Origin: Segatella salivae DSM 15606
Lineage (GTDB): Bacteria > Bacteroidota > Bacteroidia > Bacteroidales > Bacteroidaceae
Length of the DNA stretch: 34,757 bases
NCBI RefSeq assembly: GCF_000185845.1
Contig: NZ_GL629647.1
Coordinates: 2,423,667 to 2,458,423 of the forward strand
Reading direction: 5' to 3'
The notes beneath the pieces are model-generated. The model was not told the origin of the DNA. It ran no database searches and saw only the letters and a program-made list of their open reading frames with translations. Position numbers and translations under genes: made by a program. This document shows positions 25,098-33,393 of this stretch, piece after piece (positions within the stretch are counted from its first letter, which is position 1; the number at the start of each line of letters is the position of its first letter).

Positions 25098-25129
25098 TTG
25101 GCAAATTTCAGAAAATATTTGTAACTTTG
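25098..25129 (+). promoter_or_regulatory. Promoter of the DUF177-rpmF-fabH operon
   Basis: TTG (25098-25100), a 21-base spacer and TAACTTTG (25122-25129). The last G is only 8 bases before the ATG at 25138, so the mRNA leader would be about 3-5 bases. Confidence 0.7.
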
Positions 25130-25137
25130 CAGCCCGT

Positions 25138-25665
25138 ATGGCAAGTTCAGAAGCCTATAAAATAGACTTAAAAGCGTTGGAGGAAGGGCAGACAGTGCTT
25201 GAATTCGACTTAGATGATGCATTTTTTCAGTCACTTGAGGCTGCCGAAGTGCAACATGGTTGTTTACATACCACACTGGCAGTGAACCGCATTGGTGACT
25301 GCTTTGATTTGAATTTCCATACAGTTGGCAGCGTCGTTGTGCCCTGTGATCTTTGTCTTGACGACATGGATCAACCCATTGTGGCAGACCAACGGATGGC
25401 TGTTAAGCTCGGAGATAGCTACTCAGAAGACGATGATCTTGTGACGGTGGCCGAGGAAGAAGGAATACTCGATGTCGCATGGTACGTCTATGAATCCATT
25501 GAACTCAATATCCCCATCAAGCATGTGCATGCACCTGGAAAATGCAACCCTGCGATGATACGGATGCTCGAGGAGCATTCTGCTACCCGAAGTAGTGGGA
25601 GTGATGATGAGACTACAATGGATCCGCGTTGGGAAGCGTTATCCAATTTGAAATTAGACGAATAA
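25138..25665 (+). CDS. DUF177 (YceD-like) protein
   Basis: 175 residues. The start MASSEAYKIDLKALEEG and the central pair VPCDLCLDDM (C-x-x-C) fit DUF177/YceD, a family nearly always encoded just before rpmF. Its role is not settled; genetic links point to large ribosomal subunit or 23S rRNA maturation. The acidic C-terminal tail ends with MDPRWEALSNLKLDE, a common ending in the family. First gene of the operon with rpmF (29-base gap) and fabH. The nearest promoter leaves almost no leader, so translation may begin on a leaderless mRNA. Confidence 0.9.
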   Translation: MASSEAYKIDLKALEEGQTVLEFDLDDAFFQSLEAAEVQHGCLHTTLAVNRIGDCFDLNFHTVGSVVVPCDLCLDDMDQPIVADQRMAVKLGDSYSEDDDLVTVAEEEGILDVAWYVYESIELNIPIKHVHAPGKCNPAMIRMLEEHSATRSSGSDDETTMDPRWEALSNLKLDE

Positions 25666-25694
25666 TAAAATTAAAGATTAAAAATTAAAAGATT

Positions 25695-25880
25695 ATGGCA
25701 CATCCTAAAAGAAGACAGTCAAAGACTCGTACACTCAAGAGAAGAACGCATGATAAGGCAGTGGCTCCAACGTTGGCAGTATGTCCAAACTGTGGCGCTT
25801 ATTATGTTTATCACACTGTATGTCCAACGTGTGGATACTATAGAGGCAAGGTCGCTGTTGTTAAGGAAGTAGCTGAATAA
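25695..25880 (+). CDS. rpmF: 50S ribosomal protein L32
   Basis: 61 residues, the normal L32 length. The basic N-terminus MAHPKRRQSKTRTLKRRTHDK and the zinc-ribbon pairs CPNCG and CPTCG identify it. This is the four-cysteine form. The stop codon overlaps the start codon of fabH by one base (TAATG), indicating translational coupling. Confidence 0.98.
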   Translation: MAHPKRRQSKTRTLKRRTHDKAVAPTLAVCPNCGAYYVYHTVCPTCGYYRGKVAVVKEVAE

Positions 25881-26899
25881 TGGGAAATATCAACGCTATC
25901 ATCACGGGTGTAGCCGGCTATGTGCCTGATTATGTCCTCAATAATGAGGAACTTTCTCGCATGGTTGATACCAATGATGAATGGATAGTCACACGAACAG
26001 GCATCAAAGAACGTCGTATTCTTACCGAAGAAGGGCTTGGAACTTCGTATATGGCGCGTAAGGCTGCGAAGCTTTTGATGAAGAAAACCGGTGCAGATCC
26101 TGATAGCATTGATGCCCTTCTTGTTGCAACCACCACCCCAGATTACGTACATCCCTCAACCGCATCTATCGTTTTAGGTAAGCTTGGATTAAAGAATGCG
26201 TTTGCATTTGACTTTTCTGCTGCTTGCTGTGGATTCATGTATGCGCTTGATGTGGCTTGTAACATGATTCAGAGTGGCCGCCATAAACGTATCATCGTTA
26301 TTGGAGCAGACAAGATGTCGTCAATAACCGATTATCAAGATCGTGCTACTTGTCCACTGTTTGGTGATGGAGCAGGTGCTGTTTTGGTTGAAGCTACAGA
26401 GGAAGAGAACATCGGTTTGATTGACTCTTTCCATCGAACAGATGGCAAAGGACTACCATTCTTGCATGTCAAAGCAGGCGGTTCGGTTTGTCCTTCATCT
26501 CATTATTCTGTGGATCATCGCATGCATTACACCTATCAAGAGGGTCGTTTTGTGTTCCGTTATGCCGTTACTGCCATGGGCGATGACTGCGAAGAACTCT
26601 TAAAACGCAATCATTTGACGATGGATGATGTTAACTATATCATTCCTCATCAAGCCAATTTGCGTATCATTGAGGCTGTAGCCAAGCGCATAGGTGCACC
26701 AATGGATAAGGTGTTAGTTAACATTCAACATTACGGAAACACAAGCGCTGCGTGCATGCCACTTGTGCTTTGGGACTTCGAAAAAGACTTAAAGAAAGGT
26801 GATAACATCATCTTTACCGCATTTGGAGCAGGATTTGTCAACGGAGCTTCATATTTAAGATGGGCTTATGACGGTGCTTCAGTAGCTACAGTGAAGTAG
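25880..26899 (+). CDS. fabH: 3-oxoacyl-ACP synthase III
   Basis: 339 residues. The catalytic triad is in place: Cys116 in SAACCGF, His257 in IPHQAN and Asn287 in YGNTSAA. FabH joins acetyl-CoA (or a branched acyl-CoA) to malonyl-ACP to begin fatty acid synthesis in the cytoplasm. The rpmF-fabH order is widely conserved and couples ribosome and lipid production. A clear terminator follows. Primer preference cannot be read from the sequence, although Bacteroidota often use branched primers. Confidence 0.97.
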   Translation: MGNINAIITGVAGYVPDYVLNNEELSRMVDTNDEWIVTRTGIKERRILTEEGLGTSYMARKAAKLLMKKTGADPDSIDALLVATTTPDYVHPSTASIVLGKLGLKNAFAFDFSAACCGFMYALDVACNMIQSGRHKRIIVIGADKMSSITDYQDRATCPLFGDGAGAVLVEATEEENIGLIDSFHRTDGKGLPFLHVKAGGSVCPSSHYSVDHRMHYTYQEGRFVFRYAVTAMGDDCEELLKRNHLTMDDVNYIIPHQANLRIIEAVAKRIGAPMDKVLVNIQHYGNTSAACMPLVLWDFEKDLKKGDNIIFTAFGAGFVNGASYLRWAYDGASVATVK

Positions 26900-26924
26900 T
26901 TTTAACAGGCAATATATACAAAAG

Positions 26925-26968
26925 GGCGCATCTTTCTTATTCTAATAATAAGATGATGCGTCTTTTTG
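26925..26968 (+). terminator. Terminator of the rpmF-fabH operon
   Basis: An 8-bp stem GGCGCATC (26925-26932) / GATGCGTC (26955-26962), extended inward by TCTTATT/AATAAGA, followed by TTTTTG. Only 30 bases separate it from the era start. Confidence 0.88.
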
Positions 26969-26997
26969 TTTGAAATAAACAATTAGTAAACATCGTT

Positions 26998-27879
26998 ATG
27001 CATAAAGCAGGTTTCGTAAACATTGTAGGCAATCCGAATGTTGGAAAGAGTACGTTGATGAACCAACTTGTAGGAGAACGTATCAGTATTGCTACGTTTA
27101 AGGCTCAGACAACACGCCATCGTATCATGGGAATTGTTAACACTGAGGACTGTCAAATCGTCTTTTCCGACACGCCAGGTGTATTGAAACCCAACTACAA
27201 GATGCAGGAAATGATGCTTGCTTTCTCTGAATCTGCGCTTAAAGATGCCGATATTCTGCTCTATGTTACTGATGTTGTAGAGAATCCTGAGAAGAATATT
27301 GACTTCTTAGATAAGGTGAAACAGCTTCCGATTCCAGTGATTTTGCTTATCAATAAGATTGATGAGAGCAATCAAAAAGAACTCGGAACGATTGTCACCA
27401 AATGGCATTCATTACTTCCTAATGCAGAGATTCTCCCCATTTCTGCCAAGAATAAGTTTGGGGTTGAACTCTTGATGAAACGCATTAAGGAGCTTCTTCC
27501 CGAGTCACCCGCTTATTTTGACAAAGACCAACTTACCGATAAGCCGGCTAAATTCTTTGTAAGTGAGATGATAAGAGAGAAGATTCTGCTCTATTATGAT
27601 AAGGAAATCCCTTATAGTGTGGAGGTGCGCGTAGAGCAATTCAAGGAGACTGACACTTCGATTCATATCAATGCGGTGATTTATGTGGAGCGCGATAGTC
27701 AGAAAGGAATTATCATCGGCCACAAAGGAATAGCCTTAAAGAAGGTTAGTTCCGAAGCGCGTAAAGCGTTAGAAAAGTTCTTTGATAAGAAAATCTATCT
27801 TGAAACCTTTGTCAAAGTCGATAAAGACTGGCGCTCTTCTCAGCGAGAACTCGACAGCTTTGGCTATAACCCAGAGTAA
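26998..27879 (+). CDS. era: GTPase Era
   Basis: 293 residues. G1 is GNPNVGKS (11-18), G3 is DTPG (58-61) and G4 is NKID, followed by a KH domain with IIIGHKGIALKKV near the C-terminus. Era binds the 3' end of 16S rRNA and helps mature the small ribosomal subunit. The start MHKAGFVNIVGNPNVGKS is standard. It lies between the fabH terminator and der; the two GTPases are separated by a 233-base spacer with an 11-bp array and hairpins. Confidence 0.98.
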   Translation: MHKAGFVNIVGNPNVGKSTLMNQLVGERISIATFKAQTTRHRIMGIVNTEDCQIVFSDTPGVLKPNYKMQEMMLAFSESALKDADILLYVTDVVENPEKNIDFLDKVKQLPIPVILLINKIDESNQKELGTIVTKWHSLLPNAEILPISAKNKFGVELLMKRIKELLPESPAYFDKDQLTDKPAKFFVSEMIREKILLYYDKEIPYSVEVRVEQFKETDTSIHINAVIYVERDSQKGIIIGHKGIALKKVSSEARKALEKFFDKKIYLETFVKVDKDWRSSQRELDSFGYNPE

Positions 27880-27901
27880 AAGGGGAGACTTATGACAAGC
27901 T

Positions 27902-27989
27902 AATTTGCCTTAAATCACCCGATGTTTTCATGCTAATTGCAATGCAATATGACGTGTTTCACCGACCAATTGCAGGCACTTTAATCGAC
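27902..27989. repeat. Eight 11-bp phased units between era and der
   Basis: Consecutive 11-base units start at 27902, 27913, 27924, 27935, 27946, 27957, 27968 and 27979. Most open with AAT or TTT and close with a G/C-containing half, for example AATTGCAATGC at 27935-27945 and AATTGCAGGCA at 27968-27978. Confidence 0.6.
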
Positions 27990-28032
27990 AAGTGAACAGA
28001 CTTGGAAAGATAAAAACAAAAAGATAATCATT

Positions 28033-28076
28033 TGCCCTGAATTGAAAGAGGGCACACTCTCCGTCACACGGAGGGC
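28033..28076 (+). promoter_or_regulatory. Two hairpins with an alternative pairing ahead of der
   Basis: TGCCCT (28033-28038) pairs with AGGGCA (28049-28054), and CTCCGT (28059-28064) pairs with ACGGAG (28068-28073). GCCCT (28034-28038) could instead pair with AGGGC at 28072-28076, which would break both. No T run follows, so it is not a standard terminator. It may be a leader structure of der or of the end of the era transcript. Confidence 0.35.
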
Positions 28077-28112
28077 CGAAGAATGTATAACTTCAGTAAT
28101 TAAACAAACAGT

Positions 28113-29426
28113 ATGTCAAATTTAGTAGCTATTGTAGGTCGCCCAAATGTAGGCAAGTCTACGCTTTTTAACCGCCTCACACAGTCTCGTCGCGCTATAG
28201 TCAGCGACACAGCAGGCACAACTCGTGACCGCCAGTATGGCAAATGTTCTTGGAATTCGAAAGAGTTTTCAATCGTAGATACAGGAGGTTGGGTTGTAAA
28301 TTCCGACGATATATTTGAAGATGCGATACGCCGTCAGGTGCTTGTTGCTACAGAAGAGGCTGACTTAGTACTCTTTCTTGTCGATGTTTCGACCGGTGTC
28401 ACCGACTGGGATGAAGATGTAGCCATGATTCTTCGACGCGCAAAACTACCTGTTATCCTTGTAGCCAACAAGGTAGATAATAATAGTGAGTATTACGAAG
28501 CAGCCGAATTTTATAAGTTAGGCTTAGGAGAGCCGCAGTGTATCAGTGCTGCTACGGGTGGCGGTACAGGCGATTTGCTCGACCTTATCATTGATAAACT
28601 GCCCCAAGAGAACCCAGAAAGCGTTGAAGAAGAGATTCCAAGATTTGCTGTAGTGGGTCGTCCTAATGCAGGAAAAAGTAGTATCATCAATGCTTTTATA
28701 GGCGAAGACCGTAACATTGTGACCGAGATTGCGGGTACAACACGTGATAGTATTTACACCAGATACGACAAGTTTGGCTTTGATTTCTATCTTGTTGACA
28801 CCGCAGGAATACGTCGTAAGAACAAGGTTAGCGAGGATTTGGAGTTCTATAGCGTAATGCGCTCTATCCGAGCAATAGAGAATAGCGACGTGTGTATCCT
28901 CATGTTAGATGCTACAAGAGGTGTAGAAGCACAAGATATGAACATCTTTCAGCTCATACAAAAGAACAAAAAGAGTCTTGTAGTCGTTGTAAACAAGTGG
29001 GATTTAGTAGAAGATAAGTCGCAGAAAGCAATCAATACATTCGAAGCTGCCATACGAAACAGGATGGCACCTTTCGTTGATTTCCCTATCATTTTCGCTT
29101 CCGCTTTGACGAAACAACGTATCTTCCGTGTGCTCGAAACAGCCAAACAAGTTTATCTTAACCGTAAAACGCACGTGGGAACCTCTAAACTTAACGAGGT
29201 GATGTTGCCGTTAATAGAAGCTTTCCCGCCTCAAAGTGTCAAGGGAAAGTATATTAAAATCAAGTATTGTACACAGCTTCCAAACACTCAAATCCCTTCG
29301 TTTGTGTTCTATGCAAACCTCCCTCAGTATGTGAAAGAAAACTATCGACGTTTCTTAGAGAATAAGATTAGGGAGAATTGGAGTATGCATGGTTGCCCAA
29401 TCAACGTGTTTATACGTCAGAAATAA
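28113..29426 (+). CDS. der: GTPase Der (EngA)
   Basis: 437 residues, the normal length. Two tandem GTPase domains: the first with GRPNVGKS (9-16), DTGG and NKVD; the second with GRPNAGKS, DTAG and NKWD. A C-terminal KH-like domain ends MHGCPINVFIRQK. Der is essential for assembly of the 50S subunit. The terminator hairpin begins 8 bases after the stop. Confidence 0.98.
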   Translation: MSNLVAIVGRPNVGKSTLFNRLTQSRRAIVSDTAGTTRDRQYGKCSWNSKEFSIVDTGGWVVNSDDIFEDAIRRQVLVATEEADLVLFLVDVSTGVTDWDEDVAMILRRAKLPVILVANKVDNNSEYYEAAEFYKLGLGEPQCISAATGGGTGDLLDLIIDKLPQENPESVEEEIPRFAVVGRPNAGKSSIINAFIGEDRNIVTEIAGTTRDSIYTRYDKFGFDFYLVDTAGIRRKNKVSEDLEFYSVMRSIRAIENSDVCILMLDATRGVEAQDMNIFQLIQKNKKSLVVVVNKWDLVEDKSQKAINTFEAAIRNRMAPFVDFPIIFASALTKQRIFRVLETAKQVYLNRKTHVGTSKLNEVMLPLIEAFPPQSVKGKYIKIKYCTQLPNTQIPSFVFYANLPQYVKENYRRFLENKIRENWSMHGCPINVFIRQK

Positions 29427-29433
29427 AAGGTGT

Positions 29434-29470
29434 TCTCTTTCCCCATTGCTATGGGGAAAGAGACTTTTTG
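29434..29470 (+). terminator. Terminator of der
   Basis: A perfect 13-bp stem (29434-29446 with 29451-29463), loop TGCT, then five T at 29465-29469. The start codon of the next gene lies only 3-9 bases further on. Confidence 0.88.
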
Positions 29471-29478
29471 TTATGGTT

Positions 29479-29871
29479 ATGAGGAAGATTCTAATTGTTT
29501 TATGTTCTCTTAGCTTGCTTTTTAGTTGTAAAAAGCAAGAGAAAGATGCTGCAGAGATTGTCGGAAAGACGGCTAAAATCTATTATGATTATTTGCTACA
29601 CGATAATTATGAGGCCTTTGTTGATGGCTCATTTCGTCCTGATAGCATTCCTCCTTCTTATCGAGAACAGTTGATTGCCAATGCAAAGATGTTCATTGGA
29701 CAGCAGAAAGAGGAGCATCAAGGCATCAAAGAGATTACGATTAGCAACGCAACAATAGATACTTTGCATCACACAGGCAATGCTTTTTTGCTGTTTTCTT
29801 ATGGAGATAAAACAACCGAACAGGTCATAGTACCTATGGTTGAGCGTAAAGGCGTGTGGTATATGCGATGA
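29479..29871 (+). CDS. Small lipoprotein of unknown function
   Basis: 130 residues from the ATG at 29479 (another ATG at 29473 adds two residues). A lipoprotein signal MRKILIVLCSLSLLFSCKK has lipobox LFSC. The mature part is a short alpha+beta fold with YYDYLLHDNYEAFVDG, as in DUF4878-like or NTF2-like small lipoproteins, and it ends at VWYMR. A longer frame from 29389 would overlap der and put the terminator hairpin inside the gene, so I rejected it. The gene directly follows the der terminator with no room for its own promoter, so its expression is puzzling. Confidence 0.75.
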   Translation: MRKILIVLCSLSLLFSCKKQEKDAAEIVGKTAKIYYDYLLHDNYEAFVDGSFRPDSIPPSYREQLIANAKMFIGQQKEEHQGIKEITISNATIDTLHHTGNAFLLFSYGDKTTEQVIVPMVERKGVWYMR

Positions 29872-29889
29872 GTTCGTGGAAAGAAGTCT

Positions 29890-30678
29890 TTATTCTTTTG
29901 AACTTGTTTCATTGTTATGTTCCTCCGTTTCCACTTCTTTCACCTTCTTGAAGAGGTCACTTGCAAACACAAGGTCATTGAGTTTCTTGTTTGTTGAGTT
30001 GATAATCTCATCCTTATTCCCTTGCCATTCCTTGTGACCTTTATAGATAAAGATGATATTTTCGCCTATACCCATCACAGAGTTCATATCGTGTGTGTTG
30101 ATGATTGTCGTGATATCAAACTCTTTTGTGATTCCCGATAGCAGGTCATCTATAACTAACGACGTCTTAGGATCAAGCCCTGAGTTCGGTTCATCACAGA
30201 AAAGATACTTCGGATTGAGTACAATTGCGCGCGCTATTGCTACTCGTTTCTGCATGCCTCCAGATATTTCACCGGGAAATTTCTGTTGCGCTTCAATCAG
30301 ATTCACGCGATCTAAGCACTCCTGGGCACGCTTTACACGTTCCCGATAGTTCATCGTTGAGAACATATCCAAGGGAAACATCACGTTCTCTAATACCGAA
30401 AGAGAGTCAAAAAGCGCTGCATTTTGGAAGATCATACCCATTTCTCGTCGCATCATCACCTTTTCTTTTTTAGACATAGTGACGAAGTTCCGGTTGTCAT
30501 ATAGCACCTCTCCGCTTGTGGGTTCAAGCAAACCGACAAGGTTTTTGATTAAAACAGTCTTTCCACTACCGCTTTGTCCGATAATCAAATTCGTCTTTCC
30601 ATCTTCAAAAACGGCATTGATGTCCTTCAGAACTTCCTTATCTCCGAACGATTTATATAGGTGTTTAACTTCTATCAT
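29890..30678 (-). CDS. ABC transporter ATPase, MlaF-like
   Basis: 262 residues. Walker A GQSGSGKT, Q-loop MIFQNAALFDSLSVLENVMFPL, signature SGGMQKRVAIARAI and Walker B YLFCDEPNSGLDP are complete. The MQKR form of the signature and the FDSLSV motif are typical of MlaF, which powers phospholipid movement between the membranes to keep the outer membrane asymmetric. It overlaps the end of the permease gene by four bases (ATGA), so they are translated together. No MlaD-like MCE protein is encoded next to it in the window. Confidence 0.9.
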   Translation of the reverse strand: MIEVKHLYKSFGDKEVLKDINAVFEDGKTNLIIGQSGSGKTVLIKNLVGLLEPTSGEVLYDNRNFVTMSKKEKVMMRREMGMIFQNAALFDSLSVLENVMFPLDMFSTMNYRERVKRAQECLDRVNLIEAQQKFPGEISGGMQKRVAIARAIVLNPKYLFCDEPNSGLDPKTSLVIDDLLSGITKEFDITTIINTHDMNSVMGIGENIIFIYKGHKEWQGNKDEIINSTNKKLNDLVFASDLFKKVKEVETEEHNNETSSKE

Positions 30679-31433
30679 GACAATAATTGGGTTAAGAATA
30701 CATCTGAAAATAAGATCAAAACGCTGCTACTTACAACGGCATCTGTACTGGCTTTGCCCACTTCTACAGACCCTCCTTCAACAGTATAACCAAAGTATGA
30801 CGACACACTTGCTATGATAAAGGCGAAGAACATGCTTTTAAGTATGCTCATCCAGATAAACCATGAGTTAAAGGAATGCTGTATACCAAGCGTCAAATCG
30901 TCTGGAGTTAGCAGGTGACCTATATAAGCTGTGCTATAAGCTCCAAGGATTCCGAGTGCCGAACTGAATATAACCAGGAAGGGCATCATCGTGACTAAAC
31001 CTAATATTTTGGGTAGAATCAGGTAATTGGCTGAGTTTACTCCCATGATGTCTAAGGCGTCAATCTGTTGTGTAACGCGCATAGTTCCAAGCTCAGAAGC
31101 TATGTTTGAGCCAACCTTTCCTGCCAAAATCAAACACATAATGCTGCTGGAGAACTCCAAAAGCATGATTTCTCGCGTTGTATATCCTGACACCCAACGT
31201 GGCATCCAGGGGCTTTGGATGTTGACTTTCATTTGAATACAGATTACTGCTCCAATGAAAAAAGAAATCAACAACACAATACCAATGGAGTCAACACCAA
31301 GTTGTGACATCTCTTTTGTATAGCGTTTGAAAAACATTCTCATCCTATCGGGGATGGCAAGTGAACGCCACATCAATATGAGATAACTCCCAAAAGTGGT
31401 AAGGTAGTTGTATAACGGCTTGAAAATAAACAT
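30675..31433 (-). CDS. ABC transporter permease, MlaE-like
   Basis: 252 residues from the ATG at 31433. An in-frame TTG ten codons upstream is a poor choice because it overlaps the promoter box. Five to six membrane segments and the family blocks TREIMLLEFSSSIMCLILAGKVGSNIASELGTMRVTQQIDALDIMGVN identify MlaE. It forms the channel half of the lipid transporter with the MlaF-like ATPase. The ending VFLTQLLS overlaps the ATPase start. Confidence 0.9.
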   Translation of the reverse strand: MFIFKPLYNYLTTFGSYLILMWRSLAIPDRMRMFFKRYTKEMSQLGVDSIGIVLLISFFIGAVICIQMKVNIQSPWMPRWVSGYTTREIMLLEFSSSIMCLILAGKVGSNIASELGTMRVTQQIDALDIMGVNSANYLILPKILGLVTMMPFLVIFSSALGILGAYSTAYIGHLLTPDDLTLGIQHSFNSWFIWMSILKSMFFAFIIASVSSYFGYTVEGGSVEVGKASTDAVVSSSVLILFSDVFLTQLLS

Positions 31434-31460
31434 GATAATTATCCTAATTCTTATTCCTTG

Positions 31461-31468
31461 CAAAAGTA
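31461..31468 (-). promoter_or_regulatory. -7 promoter box of the mlaEF-like operon
   Basis: The minus strand reads TACTTTTG, matching TAnnTTTG, 27 bases before the chosen start codon at 31433. No convincing -33 element is visible. Confidence 0.5.
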
Positions 31469-31520
31469 ACCAAATTCTTCAGAAAATCTACTATAATTGA
31501 GATAGTTTTTCTTTTTTTAT

Positions 31521-31551
31521 TTTGTTATCCTCACAAATTCAACTAACTTTG
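31521..31551 (+). promoter_or_regulatory. lptB promoter
   Basis: TTTG (31521-31524), a 19-base spacer and TAACTTTG (31544-31551). The leader to the ATG at 31682 would be about 125 bases and contains a long-loop dyad TAATCGT/ACGATTA (31615-31652). Confidence 0.7.
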
Positions 31552-31681
31552 TATCAAATTAAATGTTTTCATAGTCATCAATGAATGTGATTTGTGAGGC
31601 ATTTCTTGTTATACTAATCGTAATTTGGTTTTGTTGAGAGGTGAAACGATTACCGATGAGCAACAAACAAAACATAGATTT

Positions 31682-32461
31682 ATGGACGAAACACATTTGA
31701 CTACACTCCGAACTGAGGGACTTGTCAAGAGATATGGCAAGAGAACGGTGGCTGATGGGGTAAGTATCAGCGTCAAACAAGGTGAGATTGTTGGCCTACT
31801 TGGACCCAATGGAGCAGGTAAAACCACATCGTTTTATATGACAACGGGTAATGTTGTGCCCAACGAAGGCCATGTATATCTCGACGAAGAAGAGATTACT
31901 AACTACCCCGTTTATAAGCGGGCACGCACCGGAATAGGTTATCTTCCACAGGAAGCCAGTGTGTTTCGCAAGATGAGTGTAGAGGATAATATCATGGCTG
32001 TGCTTGAGATGACGAAACTCTCTCATGCAGAACAAGTAGAGAAATTAGAGAGTTTGATTAATGAATTCCGCTTAAACAAAGTGAGAAAGAATAAGGGTGA
32101 TCAGCTCTCCGGAGGCGAAAGAAGACGCACAGAAATAGCGCGTTGTCTTGCCATTAACCCTAAATTCATTATGCTTGACGAGCCTTTTGCGGGCGTAGAC
32201 CCTATTGCTGTGGAGGATATTCAGCACATAGTGTGGCGCTTGAAATATCGAAACATAGGCATCCTCATTACGGATCACAACGTGCAAGAAACGCTTTCTA
32301 TCACCGATCGCGCTTATCTCTTGTTCGAAGGACGCATCCTTTTCCATGGCACTTCCGAGGAATTGGCTGCCAATCCCATTGTGCGCAAGAACTATTTGAG
32401 CGATAATTTCGTCTATCGTAGATTCAAACCAAACGAAGAAGACGAGGCTTATGAAAGGTAA
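31682..32461 (+). CDS. lptB: Lipopolysaccharide export ATPase LptB
   Basis: 259 residues from the ATG at 31682 (an in-frame TTG at 31625 would add 19 unlikely residues). Walker A GPNGAGKT, the LptB-specific YLPQEASVFRKMSVEDN, signature LSGGERRRTEIARCLA and Walker B FIMLDEPFAGVDP are complete; the C-terminus ends after VRKNYLSDNFVYRRF. LptB supplies the energy for carrying lipopolysaccharide from the inner membrane through LptFG. It is encoded divergently from the Mla-like pair, so two lipid-transport units share a regulatory gap. Confidence 0.95.
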   Translation: MDETHLTTLRTEGLVKRYGKRTVADGVSISVKQGEIVGLLGPNGAGKTTSFYMTTGNVVPNEGHVYLDEEEITNYPVYKRARTGIGYLPQEASVFRKMSVEDNIMAVLEMTKLSHAEQVEKLESLINEFRLNKVRKNKGDQLSGGERRRTEIARCLAINPKFIMLDEPFAGVDPIAVEDIQHIVWRLKYRNIGILITDHNVQETLSITDRAYLLFEGRILFHGTSEELAANPIVRKNYLSDNFVYRRFKPNEEDEAYER

Positions 32462-32540
32462 GAAGATAAAAAGCTGAAAGCATCAAGCAAGAGAACGAAC
32501 GATAATCCGTGTCATCACAATTTATTAATCTGTGCATGTT

Positions 32541-32819
32541 ATGAAACTTTTCATGAAATATCAATGGCTTCTTTATGTCATAGGGTGGTTCATTTTCCAG
32601 CTGTTCCCGGCTTATTTCCGGCTTACTTCTGTGGCGGATGAGTTTATTCCGTTTCTTTTTATTGTGGGCATAATCGTGATAGCTATATGTTCTTTCAACT
32701 TTGGTGCAGCCAAAGGAAGAGTTGCCGGCTGGCTGATGTTTGTGCTTTCTGTGATTGTTGAGGTCTTCGTTGCCTTAACTACGTTCTTCCTCTTGTTAGG
32801 ACAGAGCTGGCAAAATTAG
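32541..32819 (+). CDS. Small membrane protein, function unknown
   Basis: 92 residues from ATG 32541 (MKLFMKYQWLL); a start at 32532 adds three. Three hydrophobic segments at about 8-25, 35-54 and 62-86 fill most of the protein. I do not recognise the family. It follows lptB on the same strand with a 79-base gap and may share its transcript. No terminator hairpin is visible after it. Confidence 0.65.
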   Translation: MKLFMKYQWLLYVIGWFIFQLFPAYFRLTSVADEFIPFLFIVGIIVIAICSFNFGAAKGRVAGWLMFVLSVIVEVFVALTTFFLLLGQSWQN

Positions 32820-33334
32820 TTTTTTGGGTTCGTCCTTTCTTGTTTTTCATTAGCCACTTTTCATCAAAACGTCTTGCGATTTCATCTGATGATTGCCCTA
32901 TGAGCGGTGGAGTCGAGCGAGGTTCAGACCGCTTTGAGCTGATGTTTCTTAGGTGATGAAAAGGATGATAAAAGCATATCAGGTGGGCATCATGCTCACA
33001 TGACCAAACAATTCAAGTCATTTCGTCTTGCAATCTGACGCAAAACAATCGGTGTTTTCAGTCAAATTATCTCATGATTTCAGTCAGTTTGTTTTCTCTT
33101 TCCATGCAAAACTTGGCTTGTTTTGTTCTTATCTCGGCAATATGTTGAGCCCCAGTGTGTTATGAAGTGATAAAGCATAATTTGTGTTTTGAAAGAAACA
33201 AGCCTTTGCTTTTAATAGCTTTCTTGTATAAATGGATTTATTAATCATTATGGTTCGCTCCAACCTATACGCTGTTCTGCATGAAGACAGAAAACTAAAT
33301 AATCTTTTTTGCATTGACTTTTCTTTCTAAATAA
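32820..33334. other. Gene-free spacer with 11-bp phased arrays
   Basis: Two stretches of 11-bp phased units (32857-32900 and 33006-33126) flank a middle part without clear order. Short frames on the minus strand at 33129-33314 look like chance. No terminator is obvious for the small membrane protein gene. Confidence 0.5.
32857..33126. repeat. 11-bp phased units in two blocks
   Basis: The first block has four units from 32857 (for example ATTTCATCTGA at 32879-32889). The second has eleven units from 33006 to 33126, each with an A/T run near its centre, for example CGGTGTTTTCA at 33050-33060 and TCATGATTTCA at 33072-33082. The stretch 32901-33005 between the blocks does not hold the register by eye. 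Confidence 0.55.
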
Positions 33335-33366
33335 TTTGCAAGTTCGGTGGTTTCTCTCTATATTTG
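33335..33366 (+). promoter_or_regulatory. Promoter of the coiled-coil protein gene
   Basis: TTTG (33335-33338), a 20-base spacer and TATATTTG (33359-33366), a full consensus match. The leader is about 22 bases. Confidence 0.75.
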
Positions 33367-33393
33367 CACCATAAATATCTAAAAGATTGTATA

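Noticed and set aside
29389..29472. Longer lipoprotein frame starting inside der
   Set aside because: It would place the der terminator in the coding region and hide the lipoprotein signal peptide, which begins at 29479.
31434..31463. TTG start for the MlaE-like permease
   Set aside because: The TTG lies inside the -7 promoter box, and ATG 31433 has AGGA about nine bases upstream.
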